Shown here one piece after another: positions 34,167 through 35,676 of a DNA stretch of 35,676 bases. The position numbers and the translations under genes are program-made. The DNA is from a bacterium (lineage in GTDB: Bacteria > Acidobacteriota > Terriglobia > Terriglobales > Acidobacteriaceae), in assembly GCA_026225095.1 (NCBI GenBank), contig JAMFSC010000153.1:1-35676 (forward strand), written 5' to 3'. Numbering within the stretch: the stretch's first letter is position 1; the number at the start of each line of letters is the position of its first letter. The notes below the pieces were generated by a model. That model had not been told where the DNA came from. It made no database searches and saw only the letters and a program-made list of their open reading frames with translations.

Positions 34167-34769
34167 CTATACGTTCAGGAAGCGACGCCGAGCCATACCC
34201 GCCATCCCAAGAATGCCCGTTCCCAGCAGAATCAGCGAGGAAGGCTCCGGGGTGACTGCGACACCGTGCAGCGTTCCCGAATAGTCCACCCCGGCGGCGC
34301 CGCCGGTGTTGAAATCCACCAGCGTGATCGTGTTGACGCCGGCCACGAAATAGCTGGCCAGGAGATTGATCGTAATCGGAGAGCAGTAGCTGCTGACCGA
34401 GTTCAGCGCGTAGATCGAAACGCCGTTGACGAGCACACCGGCGTAGTCGTCGGCCATGAAGGTGAACGTTCCCGTGTAGGCTTCGCCAGCCAGCAGGGTG
34501 AACATGGTGGTGTAGTCGGTCGTCCCGGTGTTGCCCCTGCCGCCGGAGTTACTGGTGGAGATCCACTGGCTGCCCGCGATCGGCGATGCATAGGCGTCGT
34601 TCTGATACGCGACGGACGAGCCGATCGTGCCGTTGGCCGAGCCCTGGCCCGAGATGTACTGATAGCTCGTCTTACCCGCCGCGCTACTGAAGGTGACCGT
34701 GTCGGCGTGGGCGGCTGCTGGAATCGCGAGAGTCAGAAGAAGGGCGGAGCTGATAGCAAAGATGCGCAA
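34167..34769 (-). CDS. PEP-CTERM protein, paralog 2
   Basis: Secreted protein of 200 residues, closely related to the neighbour at 33292-33897 over its whole length. The signal peptide is about residues 1-22 (ending AAAHA), followed by DTVTFSSAAGKTSYQYISGQG. The beta-sandwich has FTFMADDYAGVLVNGVS and NTITLVDFNTGGAAGVDYSG. The tail TPEPSS, hydrophobic helix, then ARRRFLNV is a full PEP-CTERM signal. The start is TTG at 34769, as in the paralog. The shared PA14-like pattern suggests a surface-exposed carbohydrate- or matrix-binding role (inference). Confidence 0.88.
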   Translation of the reverse strand: MRIFAISSALLLTLAIPAAAHADTVTFSSAAGKTSYQYISGQGSANGTIGSSVAYQNDAYASPIAGSQWISTSNSGGRGNTGTTDYTTMFTLLAGEAYTGTFTFMADDYAGVLVNGVSIYALNSVSSYCSPITINLLASYFVAGVNTITLVDFNTGGAAGVDYSGTLHGVAVTPEPSSLILLGTGILGMAGMARRRFLNV

Positions 34770-34847
34770 GTGTGGCCTTTATGGGGAGGATTGGCTGCAG
34801 CGTCTTCTTCTGCTGCTGCAACTCGTTTGTCCTGCTGTTCTTTCCCA

Positions 34848-34894
34848 ACTATAGGGACCGCCGACCCTGGGCATGAGCACAAAGACCAACATCG
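34848..34894 (-). promoter_or_regulatory. Conserved upstream element of PEP-CTERM paralog 2
   Basis: On the minus strand CGATGTTG (34887-34894), 31 bases, CCTATAGT (34848-34855). The region from here to the TTG start aligns without gaps with that of paralog 1, including GTTGCAGCAG and CCTCCC blocks at identical distances. The gap 34895-35093 toward the NIF3-like gene shows nothing else recognisable apart from an A/T run near 34915. Confidence 0.5.
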
Positions 34895-35093
34895 CAGATC
34901 GTCCGTAACGGTATCTTTTTTTCGCAAATCACCGGGAAGATCTGGCGCTGCACGCAAAGATTTGCATATCAGGGACGGCGTGCCGGGGGAGAGAGACGTA
35001 GGGCTCCTCGTGACCTCGCCGATCCCCTCGCGCGGAATCGGTCCTTCAGCAAGCCCACATCACCTAATTACTCTGGCAAAATGCCTCATGCCC

Positions 35094-35676
35094 ATGACGC
35101 GACGTTCGCTCATCCTCTCCGGTGTCAGCCTTGCCTCAGCACCACTCACCGCGCTGGCCTCAACTCAAACCGGCACCTCCCCGCTGACCGCATCCGAGGT
35201 CGTTCGCCGCATCCACGGTAATGTCGGGATTCCGTGGATGACCACCACCGTCGACCGCATCGTATCCGGCGACCCGGATACACCCGTCAAGGGCATCGCC
35301 ACCACCATGATGGCCACCCTCGACGTCCTCCAGCGCGCCGCCGCCGAGGGCCGCAACATGATCATCACCCACGAGCCCACCTTTTTCTCTCACCAGGACA
35401 CGACGGACGACCTGCGCAACGACCCGACCTTCCAGTTCAAGAGCCGCTTCATCGCCGACCACAACCTCGCAATCTTCCGCTTCCACGATCACTGGCACCG
35501 CATGGCTCCCGACGGCATCGCACTGGGCATGGCCCGCGAACTCGGCTGGGAGAAGAACACCGTCCCCGGGCAGCAGCGTGAGTTCGTCTTCCCTCCCACC
35601 CCGCTCGGCGACTTCGTCCGGCAGATGGCCCATCGCCTCAACGCCCGTTCGATGCGCATCGTCGGCGACCCGAAGC
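35094..35676 (+). CDS. NIF3-like protein with exported-type N-terminus (partial, runs off the window)
   Basis: The frame is open from ATG 35094 to the window end (194 codons). The N-terminus MTRRSLILSGVSLASA resembles a twin-arginine signal peptide, ending near LTALAS. The mature part has NIF3/DUF34 features: TVDRIVSGDP, VKGIATTMMATLDVLQRAA, the metal-site MIITHEPTFF, and later FRFHDHWHR. NIF3 proteins bind two metal ions and are usually cytosolic; an exported form is unusual. An in-frame ATG at 35088 is equally possible as start. The C-terminal half lies outside the window. Confidence 0.8.
   Translation, partial: MTRRSLILSGVSLASAPLTALASTQTGTSPLTASEVVRRIHGNVGIPWMTTTVDRIVSGDPDTPVKGIATTMMATLDVLQRAAAEGRNMIITHEPTFFSHQDTTDDLRNDPTFQFKSRFIADHNLAIFRFHDHWHRMAPDGIALGMARELGWEKNTVPGQQREFVFPPTPLGDFVRQMAHRLNARSMRIVGDPK

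Noticed and set aside
1..35676. tRNA, rRNA, CRISPR array, complete insertion sequence, replication origin
   Set aside because: None seen; repeats found are short dispersed elements without regular spacer structure, and the only recombinase is a fragment.

Overview
The window looks like a chromosomal segment of a soil Acidobacterium of the Granulicella/Terriglobus/Edaphobacter type (inference). The support is high GC with strongly C-ending codons, three PEP-CTERM-anchored secreted proteins, several pectin-type glycoside hydrolases, c-di-GMP and class III cyclase signalling proteins, and dispersed intergenic repeats of kinds I associate with that group. No rRNA, tRNA, CRISPR array or intact insertion sequence was seen.

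Left part (1-10250). A PEP-CTERM protein and a secreted subtilisin/sedolisin-like protease lie on the minus strand. A fluoride riboswitch (about 3233-3300) directly precedes a CLC-type transporter whose pore motifs fit the F-/H+ antiporter (CLC-F) branch. Its ribosome-binding site is the 3' arm of a hairpin that competes with the riboswitch pseudoknot, so translational control can be read from the sequence. Then come a large lipoprotein with two GlcG/HbpS-like domains (minus) and a plus-strand run: CHASE2-class III nucleotide cyclase, secreted small protein, metallo-beta-lactamase-fold hydrolase.

Middle part (10251-16442). Two lower-GC, gene-poor stretches (10251-11161 and about 15357-16442) carry gene debris: a truncated zinc-ribbon-like fragment, a decayed serine resolvase and small orphan genes. 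Between them are a GT39-like membrane glycosyltransferase, a CSS-motif EAL phosphodiesterase and a TPR protein.

Polysaccharide region (16443-26485). A secreted alpha/beta hydrolase, a GH35 beta-galactosidase, a GH106 alpha-L-rhamnosidase-like enzyme and two GH28 polygalacturonase-family enzymes together suggest breakdown of pectin, probably rhamnogalacturonan I. One GH28 gene has a promoter with a 15-bp palindrome of the GntR/FadR type in its spacer, and a near-identical palindrome sits 2.5 kb away at the start of a DUF167 gene. Copies of at least two dispersed repeat families fill the intergenic DNA, and one copy lies inside the 5' leader of the GH106 reading frame.

Right part (26539-35676). 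A bacteriophytochrome-GGDEF-EAL protein keeps the chromophore cysteine but lacks other hallmark chromophore-pocket residues. It is followed by an aldo/keto reductase, an NAPE-PLD-like MBL hydrolase, a sodium:solute symporter and two tandem paralogous PEP-CTERM proteins with collinear, conserved upstream regions. The window ends inside a NIF3-like gene with an exported-type N-terminus.
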